Position numbers and translations under genes: made by a program. Positions 12,552 through 23,898 of a stretch of 64,000 nt of DNA are shown in pieces. The DNA comes from Neofusicoccum parvum (Eukaryota; Ascomycota; Dothideomycetes; Botryosphaeriales; Botryosphaeriaceae). Under the pieces are notes generated by a model. It made no database searches and was not told the origin of the DNA. It worked only from the letters and a program-made list of their open reading frames with translations. The DNA is taken from the NCBI GenBank assembly GCA_020912385.1, contig CP087211.1:496001-560000 (forward strand), read 5' to 3'. Every line of letters begins with the position of its first letter. Position 1 is the first letter of the stretch.

Positions 12552-13457
12552 CCTTGTCTAAGTGGACTCACGGAGAGAAAGGTTGTATCAGAGGTGAAGA
12601 CGGTTGTGAAGTTGGGAGATGCGTGAGGATGAGGAGGGGGATGAGGAGGATCCTCGAGTCTAATAATAGGCGACGCTGCCGGCTCAGGTAACTCAACACC
12701 AAACCCTATTATACAATTAGCCCAATTAGGACGCGCGGGGTAACTCCGCAAAGCGGGGCTTTGCACATGCGATAGAACATAAAGCAACCCTCCGGGTCAT
12801 GAAAGCAGGATCATCCTTACCCAATCCTAGACCAGCGGCATGATCTTTCGTTCCAATTCTCTGGTAAAGGTTGTTTTTGGTAATTACCTCTTCTTCTGGT
12901 GAAACAGGTGAGTTAAAAGTGAGAAGCTCTGCCCTGCTGTCTGGAGGTGACACCAGCGCCTGTCGGTTGAAGTGAAGTGCAGCGGACGTGGTTAGTGATC
13001 GTGGTGGCAGAAATAAAGAGATCACAATGAGATGCAGGCGATAGAGTGTTGTGACCTTGCCTTGGCTGTGACTCTCTTACCCAATGGTATATTAAGCTTG
13101 TGAGGTGGCAAGTTGTGTCCTTGACAAGGGAAAGGAGGAGTTGAAGCTTAGGTGGGAGAGGGCATGTGGTTGGCTTTATAAAGGGGACAGATGAAGGAGC
13201 GCCCGCTTAGAGGCAGCTGCCAGTGATTGGTCAGAAAAGGGAGGCCTACTCCAGTGCGCTTTCCAGATGGAAAAAAACAAGGAGAAAACGTAGCCGTTCG
13301 ATCAAATCCAATCTCGAGTGTACCTAACAACGTGAAATTAATGCATTCGTCCGGACGCAGATTTTATTCAGATCATGATAAGCCATCAATCTCATTGGCT
13401 GAATGTGTGTGATTCCCTCTAAATAACAGTACAAAAACATCCTACTTTTCTTAACGA
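12552..13457. other. Intergenic region with a possible small minus-strand ORF
   Basis: A two-exon minus-strand reading is possible. It starts at 13025, has a donor GTAAGG near 12817 and an acceptor near 12720, and ends at 12548. It would give about 120 residues, rich in P and H at the end. No family is recognised and composition is not convincing, so it is listed only as a possibility. The rest is the 3' flank of the MFS gene. Confidence 0.3.
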
Positions 13458-15108
13458 TCAAGCCTCTCTTAGCACGAAGCTGTCCGGGATCACATCAACG
13501 CCGCTTTCAGCTTCAATATACTGGGCCTCTTTCTTCTTACTCCCAAGCCACGCGTGATGCTGGAAGGAGCTATCGATCGTCTCCAGGGTGCTCCCCCTCG
13601 TCTCCGGCATCATGACATAGCACACCGCCACCGTGAACAGCGTGCACCCTCCGAAGAAGAAATACACGCCAAAGGAGGACGAGTTCAGAAACACCGGCGT
13701 AGTCAGCGCCACCACAAAGTTCGCAAACTAACCACGGTCAGCCCCCCTCCCACTCCGAGCATCCGAAAGGAGCGACTCACGCAATTCGAGCTCTGGGCCA
13801 GGCTGCTCGCGCTCGCCCTCGTCCGCGGCGGCTGGATCTCGGGCGTGTACACCCGCAGCGCGATCGCCCAGGTCGCGCTGAACGTGATGGCGAACAGGTA
13901 GATCGCCACGACCACCACCCACTGCGCGGCCCCGCGGTCGGCGTGCACGCCGCCCGCCGCGTACAGCGAGCCGATCAGCACCATGTAGCCCGCCAGCGCC
14001 AGCCCGCCGTAGATGGTCGACGCGCGCCGCCCCCAGACGTCGGAGAAGAGCGTAGCCGGGATGGTGGCGCCGAGGATGGCGAGCGCGGAGACGCCTGAGG
14101 CCAGGAAGGAGGCTTGGTTGGAGGAGAGGCCGGCTTGGCGGAAGAGGAGGGGGGCGTAGTACCTGGTTTTCTGTCAGTGGATCTGTGGAGGGCTCTTGGA
14201 GGGTGGTACTTACAGGATGCCGTCGATGCCGGAGAACTGCTGCATGGCCATAAGGAAGCAGCCGAGCGCTGTGCGCTTGCGGACGGTCCTGGTGAAGGCC
14301 TGGCCGAGGTCGGTAAAGGTGAGGTGGATGCTGGAAAGGAGGGTGAGCGGGGTGAGCTCGACCTCGGCGACGTTGGTGTTGAGGGGTTCGTCGTGCTGGT
14401 CGGGCTGGATGCCCAGGCGGGCGAGGGCGCGGGCAGCTTCGGTAGGGCGGCCTTTGGCGAGGAGCCAGCGTGGGGACTGTGGGACTAGTGTGCAGCAGAC
14501 GGTGAAGGTGAAGCCTAGGATCGATTGAAAGGCGAGGGGGACGCGCCATGCAGCGGTGGAGTTGCTGATTCGAGACGTGCCGTAGCAGATGAAGTAGCCG
14601 CACGCGATGCCCAGCACGGCTGCGAACTGGGGGAGGGAGGCAAGGGGGCCGCGTCTCTTTGCGGGAGAGATCTCACAAATGTACACGACGGGCAGGCTGA
14701 GGGTGAATCCCTCACCGATGCCTGCGATGATGCGGCCGCAGATGAACATGGCAAGGTTCTGGGCAGACGCTTCAAGGGCTGTTCCGACACCGAAAACGGC
14801 TCCACCGAACATCATCGTCTTCGGTCTGCCGTAAATCTCCGCGACATTCCCCGAAATCAAGGAGGAAAAGGCAGCCGTGATTAGAATGGTGGAGATGATG
14901 ACTCCGTGAATCGTGGCGTTGAAATGGCCGACAGTAGCAGTGAAGGAGTCCATGATGGTGACCGGTCCAATCGATCCTGTCTCGAGACTGCAAATGAGAA
15001 TATCAGCCTCGAGGACGGGGTGGTATTGCGCTGAATTGAAACAACTTACCCAAACAGGAAGCCACCTACGGCAACGATTATGGAGATTCTGACGTAGGGC
15101 GGCACCAT
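13458..15108 (-). CDS. MFS transporter, sugar porter type
   Basis: Four exons (15108-15050, 14987-14214, 14162-13781 and 13727-13458) give 494 residues with about twelve membrane segments. Sugar-porter marks are GGFLFG then ETGSIGP in helix 1, GRIIAGIGEGF in the first half, PQSPRWLLAKGRP before the central loop, QQFSGIDGILYYAP in helix 7 and PETRGSTLETID after helix 12. The usual YDTG of helix 1 reads LETG, with the codon split by intron 1. The loop after helix 2 reads EIYGRPK, less basic than the common DRxGRR. The start at 15108 (MVPPYVRIS) is chosen because it leads directly into helix 1. The substrate is not readable: hexoses, quinate-like acids and polyols are all possible. No metabolic partner is adjacent. 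Confidence 0.9.
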
Positions 15109-17739
15109 TTTGGAAAATGTTGGCCGCAGAGCCAAAGCTGTTCGAAAACGGTCTCACTGGCGTGTAATGCTCTCTAAAGCCTTGAGCTGTGTAGCTTCAT
15201 CAGAAACTGGGACCCCTATTTAACACTTTGTTTCATCTACTGCGGCTTTCTGATGATCTCATCAGATAGGCGGTTTGAAGCGCGGGCGGGGAAGGCTTAC
15301 CCGCCGCACATTACAAAGCGACGGAGAGGGTCGCCCCAACCGAACGACCACACATCGCGTTAGATCAATTTGCAAGTGACTCACTAATACAAAGCGACGA
15401 ATGAGCGTGTAGAAGAATATTATTCAGCCCTGGAGATAAAGAGGTGTCAGCCTCGATGAAATACGCTTACACGTAGATGGCGTTTCTGACGGGAAAGGGC
15501 GCCCGTTACTCAGGAACCTTGCTCGCTAATACTCTCATCAGTGATACTACTACCACTCTTCTTTGCCATACCCTAGCGAGGTAGTAAGGCACAACTCTGT
15601 ACTTCAGGTCACTATCGAGATAGTTTAATTGATATGAGCCTTGAAAGATAGAAGTGAGTGCGAAATGAACACTGTTGTGGTTATGTTACCCTACGGGTCG
15701 CTAAACCTTCAGCAGGAGCCTCCGAGTTTCCGTAGCCAGCTGCCAAATCGAAAACTGTGATACATTGTAACTTAACGGCCTCACTCATGTCTGCCTCACT
15801 ACAGGCGAAGATAACCCGACATTCGCAACGAAAATTAGCAGTGCCGGCTGCGGCGTGAATGACAGGGTCCGGGTCTTGCCAGAGTGCCTCCTGTCAGCCC
15901 CGCATTCTCATCTGGTTTCGGCAGCTTCAACCCCATGCGCACTGCCGTTGCACCTAATTATAGACTCGGGGACCGGATGACGAGCCGATCCGAACGTATA
16001 TGGTTAAGTCACTTGTCTCACTAATGATCCCCTCCGTGTGCGGGAGCTGCACGTTGAACCTTTGACATGTACTCACCACATCTTAGCATAGCTTGATATG
16101 CTGTAGAGATAGACGCGCATTGACAGCGGCATTGGCATTTGAAAAGCCCCCCTGAAGGCTGTCATGCAGCTTCAACTGCCGAACAATACGTTCAGCCCAG
16201 CGGCTGATCCACTCCCGTCAAACCTTATTCTCTGTTACATCTGCTCTCCACGCACAAGAAAACTTTATTTATCCCGGCTACATCTGATTACTTATACAGA
16301 CTAGGCCAGCCCATACTACTGGGAACACCCGGGGATGAAATAGTGATACCAAAGCTCAGTTGAATTTGTCCGACTCTTGAAAGTCCCGCATCAATCCCTG
16401 TTCTACATCGTTGCGCCGCCCCGATCCTTGCCATAACTGCCACTTATATGGTGATGAGTCTCTTGGTAAAACATGTATTTGCGCCGGATGTTGTGCCGTA
16501 CCTGCTTACCGTAGCCTCGTGCTGCTATTGCACACGTCCAATATCTACGCCCTCGTCGACCTCTTCCCCGGAAACTTGGGAGACACCCCTGCGTCTCTAG
16601 TATTTTTTTATCTACCGTTTCTTCCGAATTGCTCCGGTGATTTATGCGCATTAATATCTCCGGATGCTCTGTTATCAGCAGCATGCAATAAGATCAGCGC
16701 CCAACCCAAATGCGCATCTACAGTTCTGTGACAAGAAGCGTTGACACACTGTATTAAGGTCAAGACACAATGGCTCAAGGCAGTGTGATAGAAGCTGGAT
16801 GTCAATCTTAAACAGCTTTTAGTCAAAGGATAATTTTGAATATGACCGCTGTGCAGACTGCTTTAATTTTGGTGGCTACAGGTGGACCGCTGTAGCGTCG
16901 AATAGAGATACGCCGTTGATCAAAAGATCTTTGTCATCAATCCATAGGATTCATTGGTTCAATTCATTGGTCTAAGTGACTGAAATACATCTGCACGTGA
17001 GATTAAGAGTATTAGTACGACGACAGATTTAGTCAGAAGAAAGGAGTGAGTCACGGGGTCAGGATCGTCGCTCGTGAGGAATGACACATGTAATCTAGGT
17101 AGTAGACATTGAAGGTTCTGAAAGAAAGTGAAGCTGTGTCCAACATATATGAATTTTGCTTGGTGCGAGTAGTTAGTAAATAGAGAGGGCGAAATGTGCT
17201 CGAGGGCCAGCAGGCCCGCAGGCAGCTAGGCGCTGAGGAACAGATAGAAAGAACAGAGGGAGAGCCTCGTTATTCTTATTTGTAATTTTTCTGGTAATTA
17301 GTTATACAGAGCAAATGTGACTATCGGGGTTGACTGCTGCATGCGTGCTTCAGGCACTGCGGCTAATATACCCAGCCACAGTACTGCCTATTACGGGTCT
17401 AGAGCATGTATTCGGTAGATCTTCTATGCCTAAAACCAAAATTTCTCAGTTAGTATTATAGATAGCAGGATTTAGTGGATCCAAGAATAAGTAAATCATA
17501 CAAGAAAGGATTAGTAATTAACAAGCTGGATTTGCTGCTACATACAGATTACACCAAACAAGTTACGGTGTTTTCAGAGAATGTGATGAAGAACACTCGA
17601 AATAAAGAAAGCGTTTATGGAATGAGAGGAAGACGGGTGTTCAAAAGGGCCGACCAAATTAGACCCGCAAACACATCGTTACGGAAGGACCCTGCAGCAT
17701 CTCCCTCTCCCTTTCTCTGTCCCCACTCTTGCATCCGAT
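15109..17739. other. Long intergenic region, AT-richer than its flanks
   Basis: This is 2.6 kb with only short, unconvincing open frames. Its left part is the promoter side of the MFS gene. Small imperfect repeats occur, for example TTCATTGG twice near 16950-16970. I see no transposase or long terminal repeat. Confidence 0.6.
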
Positions 17740-18119
17740 TTAGACACGCTTCCAGTGCACCGCCTGATTTCCATCCGTAGCGGTGACAAAGCCTTCATTA
17801 ACTCCTCCTCCTATATCTTCTCAGTACAGTTTCAGAGATGGATCACAATACACGTACCGGTGATTGTGACATGTGCATCACTTGGAAAGGTGTACGATGG
17901 ACCGCTCGCTTTGAACGTCCGGGGGCGTATATCGCCACCCAGATAAGACACAACGAGCTTCGAAGATGATCCATTCATCTTGCCCTGGCTCTCCTGGCCG
18001 TCATTTTGGAGGTCGGCATGGTTCCACCCAAGGTTAATGGAACTGATCGTCGGATCGGCGTTGATCTTGATGTAGTCGTCTTCGAATTTATAGGAGTTAG
18101 TGGAGGTATCGGAGGCCAT
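17740..18119 (-). CDS. Small orphan protein, about 110 residues
   Basis: Two exons, 18119-17858 and 17810-17740, are separated by a 47-base intron with a GTACGT donor and ATAG acceptor. They join in frame (VTITG then GGVNEGFV) and end in HWKRV. The product begins MASDTSTNSYKFEDD. It is rich in T, S, D, G and beta-branched residues, has one tryptophan in SINLGWNHAD and another near the end, and contains no cysteine. It has no signal peptide and no membrane segment. Alternating polar and hydrophobic residues suggest an all-beta fold, which is inference. The open frame extends upstream to 18404, but the first exon reads best from 18119. I do not recognise a family. It stands alone between two long non-coding stretches. 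Confidence 0.6.
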
Positions 18120-21014
18120 TGCTTCGGATAACTTGACAGGAGTAGAAGTATGGGTAGGAATTGATTTGGGAACTGGTCTCAGCACAATTATGGGAGGACC
18201 TTTAATATTTATAGTTGGAGGTTGTCCAGAAAGGGGGTTGTCTACTGAGATACTTTTGCGTCGCTTCAAATAAAGATGAGATGCATCTCCGCATATCATT
18301 TGAGGGAGAGATGGGACAGCATTCTCGATCGCGCTATATTCATGCAAAGCAGGATGGTTGGGCCCATTATCCAGTAACCAAAAATGTAAGTTGCTAGTGA
18401 CCATGCGATGTGATAAATACCTGGTAACTTGGGGACTTATGCCTTAACATACACTTGGAAGGAATTATGAATAACGGCCTTATACACACTTTCTGCAATA
18501 TTCGCTGGTTTTGAAATTATTGATACAGTTTATCTAGCGAATTCGTGGTCATAACGATACGGAGTTCTTTGACGTTCTTTTTATTCAAAGATACGCGATA
18601 CTGAGGGATACGGGCGCGGGCGAAGCCGTGTGCAAGCCCACATGGATCTAAAGCACAGCTTACATCATCTAATATAATTTGAGCAACAGCACATCAGTAT
18701 AATAATCGGTGAATGTAGGAGTACAGGGCGTACTGTATGCAGACATCATTGACTGCAATTCACTTGATATAGGTAAGATCAAAGGGAGCCCAGGATTGCG
18801 GGGCGAGCTACCTGGGAAATTAAACAACCCATTAATTCACGTTATGTACGCCAGTATCAAGCAGGAATTATGGGGTGCGGGGTGAGTTGCATGCACAATG
18901 AGGCGTACCTTCAGCTCATGCCGCTAGCGAACCTTTAAGTGCGGGGCAGGCCTGAACGCCAACACGAAGCTAGCTTAATGTGCACTACTACCTTGAATCC
19001 AGTAGAAAAATCCGGTATCATCGTGCATTGAATATCCTGTATGTTGATTCTTTTCTATCGTCGTCTCGATTACGTCTCTAAGTTTCACGGATTTCGCCGC
19101 CGCCTATCAGCTCCTCGTTACCCACCGCCACCAGCGCGAATAAGAGCTGAACTCGTCCAAGAGCGGGGAGAGCTACATGTTGACCAGATATATGGTCAAT
19201 AGGAGAATGGGACAAGCACCAAGTGTCACAAGCAGTTATGCCGAATAATTCAGACCCGTCATAGTGGGTTGAGCGGGGGCCAACGAAAGTCGTGCAAGAG
19301 TGATACCCTCGTGTCTCCACAAAGTGTCTGAGATAGCTAGAAATCTAGAGAAGGTGGAAATTAGGGAATAGGAATTCATCTCCTCTCAAAATCAATCCAG
19401 TTCAGATGTCTCATGGGTTTTGAGATTGGTTGCAGGATTAAGGTTACAAGGTCGAAGAGAAAGCATGTCAGTCGACACTTGATTCCTGGAGCGCTCGACC
19501 GCCAACAGCCTCATTATTTCGTCAGACCCAAGGATGAGCAGAGCGAGGAGGCGGGGTTGCAGCGGGATTTGGGGCCGTGGATAGCTGTTGTCTGGTTGAC
19601 GTGTGATCCTTTGATCCTTTGATCCTGAGCTGTGCTCGAACGTAAGAAATATGAGCTGACTGGTGGTGTCGACCTATCCAAAATATAGCCGCACGCCGTG
19701 CCCAACACAGGAATTCAATATCACCCCGCATATTTCAAGCGGCTAAGAACAAGTGTTGACACCCGCATGTAAACCAGGGCTGGTAGCCATACCCACTTCC
19801 TTCAACATGGCTTGTCAAATCACGAGTTTTTAGACAGCAAGAGAACTCATCAAAATGAATTTTAAGCTTTCAAACTATCTGCTGCTAGTTTGAGCTCATC
19901 GCAAATGTGATGTGTTCAGCAGTGACGACTTTCGGATCGAATCTGTCGGCCGTGATGTCAATCAATCGCAAAGAGAAAATTTTCTGTCGTTGACTGCCTC
20001 CTAAAATCCCACCATGTATATGAGCATTGAGAGCTAGAATTTCATATTCCTATAGGGATTGCTGAAATGATCCTAAGCGTCCGACGTGCACCTATTCCGA
20101 CCCTCTCTGACCTGGAATCTTTGACCCCACTCCAGCGTGCACTTTATCAACTTGGCAACTAGATTGAGCGTCTCTTATCCTGGCCAGGGCTTTTCCCGTA
20201 GCCATAAGGTGGGCAAGCGATTGTGGTGTGGATGAGAGGGGGCTCTGAGTTGCTGGCAAGGACGATCTTTGTCAACTTTGCGGTGAGGCGCGTCGGGAAG
20301 AGACGTCACTTCCACCACACTGTCCCAGTCATTGTAGGTATTACGGAAGTCCATGCCGAAGGAGTGGCGCTGGATGTTGAACATGGTTAGGATGCCGGCG
20401 CCGAAGGTCTGGGTAAAAAGAAAAACTCTGATCTGTCCGCCTTTTTGCCTTGGTAGTAATACGAATTTATTATTAGCTGTTACGGACTGCATCCAGAAAT
20501 ATCATTCTACATGCAGACTGTGCGGCGCGCTGGATGCTTTTCAAGCGAGAGTTCGCATGGGGCTTTGTTGACTGCCTCTTTGGATGACATGGCCGCCGGC
20601 TAGGTAAGTGTGCACATGATTCTTTTGCCGATCCTTCTATCTCTCCCTCCCCGATGTGCAGGGAAAAAAAGGGGATCAAAAGAAGTACTCAGACAAAAAA
20701 GAGAAATTGGACGTGTTCCGTCTTTTTGTTTCCAATAGCACTTACTCACAACCAGATCCCAGATCCTACGATATTTAAACCTCACTACTATGTAGATAGG
20801 CGATGTTTGGGCTTGTTCACTCTATGTGATGGTCCGTGTAGAATGGAAGGCGCTTTACTATCTCCATAGCTCTTTTGCGCCAAATCAGCCCCCAAATTAC
20901 CTTTCTAATTTTAGATTCAGCACGTGTACCAGGCAGATCTGCATTTCAGCCTCGTCATTCATTCACCGTACTTCAATCATCGCAAGCACATAAACCCCGC
21001 CAGATCATTGTCTC
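18120..21014. other. Long intergenic region with a possible gene relic
   Basis: This is 2.9 kb with no supported gene. On the minus strand, about 20492-20175, one frame reads like protein (TFGAGILTMFNIQRHSFG then NDWDSVVEV). It has no start context, partner exon or recognised family, so it may be a relic. The right end is the promoter of the HET-domain gene. Confidence 0.5.
19604..19626. repeat. Short tandem repeat of TGATCCTT
   Basis: Almost three perfect copies of an eight-base unit lie in non-coding sequence. No function is suggested. Confidence 0.8.
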
Positions 21015-23549
21015 ATGACATACCACGATGTGCACCCCCACCAAGAGATCACTGAGGCGTCGAAAGAGGATGATGCTGGGTCGAGCCAGCCTCGATGGTT
21101 GTCAAATTTCCACCTTCGAGGATGGTGCCATCACCAAATTGAATATCTGTGGGGAACACACCAGGAGGATGTGCTCTCATACCTCAGTCTACTTGACCGA
21201 TCAGGGTTCCGGGAAACAAACCATACCGCATGCGCAGATGCACCACGTTGCATAGCCAACAACGTCGATATGAAGCATTACTTGACCAGGCATACCGAAC
21301 CTGGCTGTGATTGCCCGATGATTGGGGTTGCATACGACCAGATTATCCAAGTCATCCAAGACGGAGGCGTCCCCCTTGTTTCCATACAGGAACAGGGCGA
21401 AAGCGTGTCCTTGAAAGTCGAGCCACGGACTTCCAAAAGCCGATACACAGCCATGTCCCACGTCTGGTGCGACGGTCTGGGCAACCCATCCGCCAACGCG
21501 CTGCCAAAATGCCAGATCCTCCGTCTGAGCCGCTGCCTCCGCTCGATGCCGCGGGACATGGAGAGCGGCGAGCTCAGATTCGGCCCCTTATCCGTCGACT
21601 GGACGCGCCAGAACTTCAGCCTGCACCCGGAACGCTCGCCCCCGCTCTTCTGGATGGACACGCTCTGCATCCCGGTGCAGCCCCAGCACGCCGCCCTCCG
21701 CACCCGCGCCATCAACCAAATGGCCTCCATCTATGCCGCCGCGGTCCAGGTCCTCGTGCTCGACGCCGAGCTGGCGCAGTGCGCCACGGCGGGCGCGCCG
21801 GCGGCCCAGCTCCTCGCGCGCATCGTGTGCAGCGCCTGGATGGGCCGCAGCTGGACGCTGCAGGAGGGCGTGCTGGCGCGCGAGTGCGTCTTCCAGTTCG
21901 CCGACGCCGCGCTCGACCCGGTGCACGCGTGGTGCCTCGGCGGCGCGCGGTACTCGCGCGCGCGCCCCTCCGCCTCCGCGACGCCCATCGCGTTCCCGCG
22001 CGCAGATGATGCCGCCGAGACGGCGGTGTATGTGGCGCTCTACAACGCCTTCTGGGACGCCCTGCACCAGGACTGGAAGAGCAGCTATAGGCGCGACCCG
22101 CCGCCGCGCAACTGGCGCAGCGGTCTGGGCGGCAGCAAGGCGACGGGAAGGGTGAATACGCTGCCGACCGCCGCGGGCGTGGGCAGGCCACGGGATGCGA
22201 GTGGACTCGATGCGAACGATCATTTCACTATGGAGCTGGACCCGTCGCACCGCGTCAAACAGCTGGTAGACACGTGGAATGAGCTGGCGCATCGCTCAAC
22301 GACGGTGCCTGAGGACTTGCATGTTATTGTTGCTAATCTGCTGGATTTCAATGCGGATGCGGTGATGGAACGGGCGAGTAGAGAAGAGAGGATGCTGGCG
22401 ATGATGCTTAGTTTTGAGGTGTTGCCGATGTCATTGTTCTGGAATACGAAGGGAAAGAGGTGGTGTGGGGTCGGGTCAAACGGGTGGGTGCCGGTGGAGC
22501 CGAGCAAGAGCGTACTAACAGCCATGCCGGTGATGCACCTGCAGAATGGAGATCTACGTTTGGATGTGGATACGGGACTGCAAGAGGGAGAAGAGAGAGC
22601 AGAGGTATTGTTGCTGGATGGCCGGGTTTGTGGTAATCAGAACCGGATCAGGGTCGTGGACCCACGGACAGATGCTCTGTACGAGCTTAATTTACTGCGT
22701 CAAGATGGCGATAGGACTACCACAGGAACTCCTGAGCGCCAAGGAGCTTCAGTGCTTATTCTTGAGCAGGGCCTCTCATCTTCGAAAGCTTCCCGGCGCT
22801 CAACTGTGATCCGAGGTGCACTCTTTCACCGCGTCACTTCCTCGCAAAATCAGACCGCCAACATCGAAGAACTCGAAGAGCTCCACCTGGTATACTGTTG
22901 TCCTTTAGAAGCCTGTGCCATCATGGATGACTACGGCGAACTCAATCATCCCTCCCGCACCATTCATACTGCCACATTTATTCCTCCGACCACCTCCATA
23001 ACCGTCAAATACGGTAAGCGCAACTTTCTCATCTCTACTTAATCGGCCCATCTAACCATATAATACACTACAGACCCTATAGAAGCCCCATCTCTTCCCC
23101 GTCGCCTCAACCAGGGCCCCAGCCTCCAAGGATTCGTATTGATAATGGTCATCGGCCCGCTACTCGCCACGGTCGGATTCGCCTGCCTACTTGCTTTCAT
23201 AGTACTCATCGCTCGTCCTCCTCACGACTTCTCAGATACCGCGAAGGCGCTGCTCATCGTGGCAGTGTTGCTCTATTTCATGGTTGGAGTACTGGCGCTT
23301 TGCTGGGGAATGGCAATCCTACCCATCAAGTATGGGATGTGGCTGAGATCATTTGAGCCAGGGTGGGAGGAGGGCAATGCAGGGTGGTGGGGCAGATATG
23401 TCATGATAGAGAAAGCTCTGGGCAGGTGGGAGCATATTGCGTACACGAGTGTTGTGACGCTTGGTGAGGTAACGAAGAGGCGGTGGAACGAGGGTACTGG
23501 GAAATGGGGGATGCGGCGGTCAAGACTGCAGATAGAGACACAAGTATAA
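21015..23549 (+). CDS. HET-domain protein with C-terminal membrane helices
   Basis: Exons 21015-23013 and 23074-23549 give 824 residues. The heterokaryon-incompatibility (HET) domain is clear: YTAMSHVWCDGLGNP near residue 145, FWMDTLCIPV near 210, INQMASIYAAAVQVLVLD near 235 and GRSWTLQEGVLA near 276. HET domains are TIR-related modules of fungal self/non-self recognition and cell death. Unlike most such proteins, the C-terminus, encoded by the second exon, carries two strong hydrophobic segments (about residues 686-712 and 724-747) followed by a basic tail. This points to a membrane-anchored form. The middle of the gene (about 21.7-22.1 kb) is very GC-rich. No partner gene of a known het pair is adjacent. 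Confidence 0.9.
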
Positions 23550-23898
23550 GGCAAGGACATGGAAGCGGGTCTTTTATGCTGGAAATCAGTTGTTGTAGAG
23601 GGGAGTGGCAGTCATTGCTTGGCTTCCAAAGACAATGTTTTCTAAAATCAGTATGGAGTGCCCAAAACCTCATCGTCCAGAATCATTTTAGAAACGACCT
23701 TTTAGGATACTTCAAATCAATTTTTGCCACTCAATCACCGCTCAAACCTCACGGCACTCCAACGAGGAAAGGTTCTGCACTCTCGACAGTGACCACGTGA
23801 TACACTCCTCGGATTAATCACTAGCCGCCGATCTCTCCGCTATCCGTTATCTCGGCTGCACCTTCTTCACTACTCTCATCATCTACACCGCACCAGGC
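23550..23898. other. Short intergenic spacer
   Basis: This lies between the HET-domain gene and the first Zn2Cys6 regulator. No feature is seen. Confidence 0.6.

Noticed and set aside
21311..22292. Long frames overlapping the HET-domain gene in other frames
   Set aside because: These are shadows of a GC-rich coding region. The HET motifs lie in the annotated frame.
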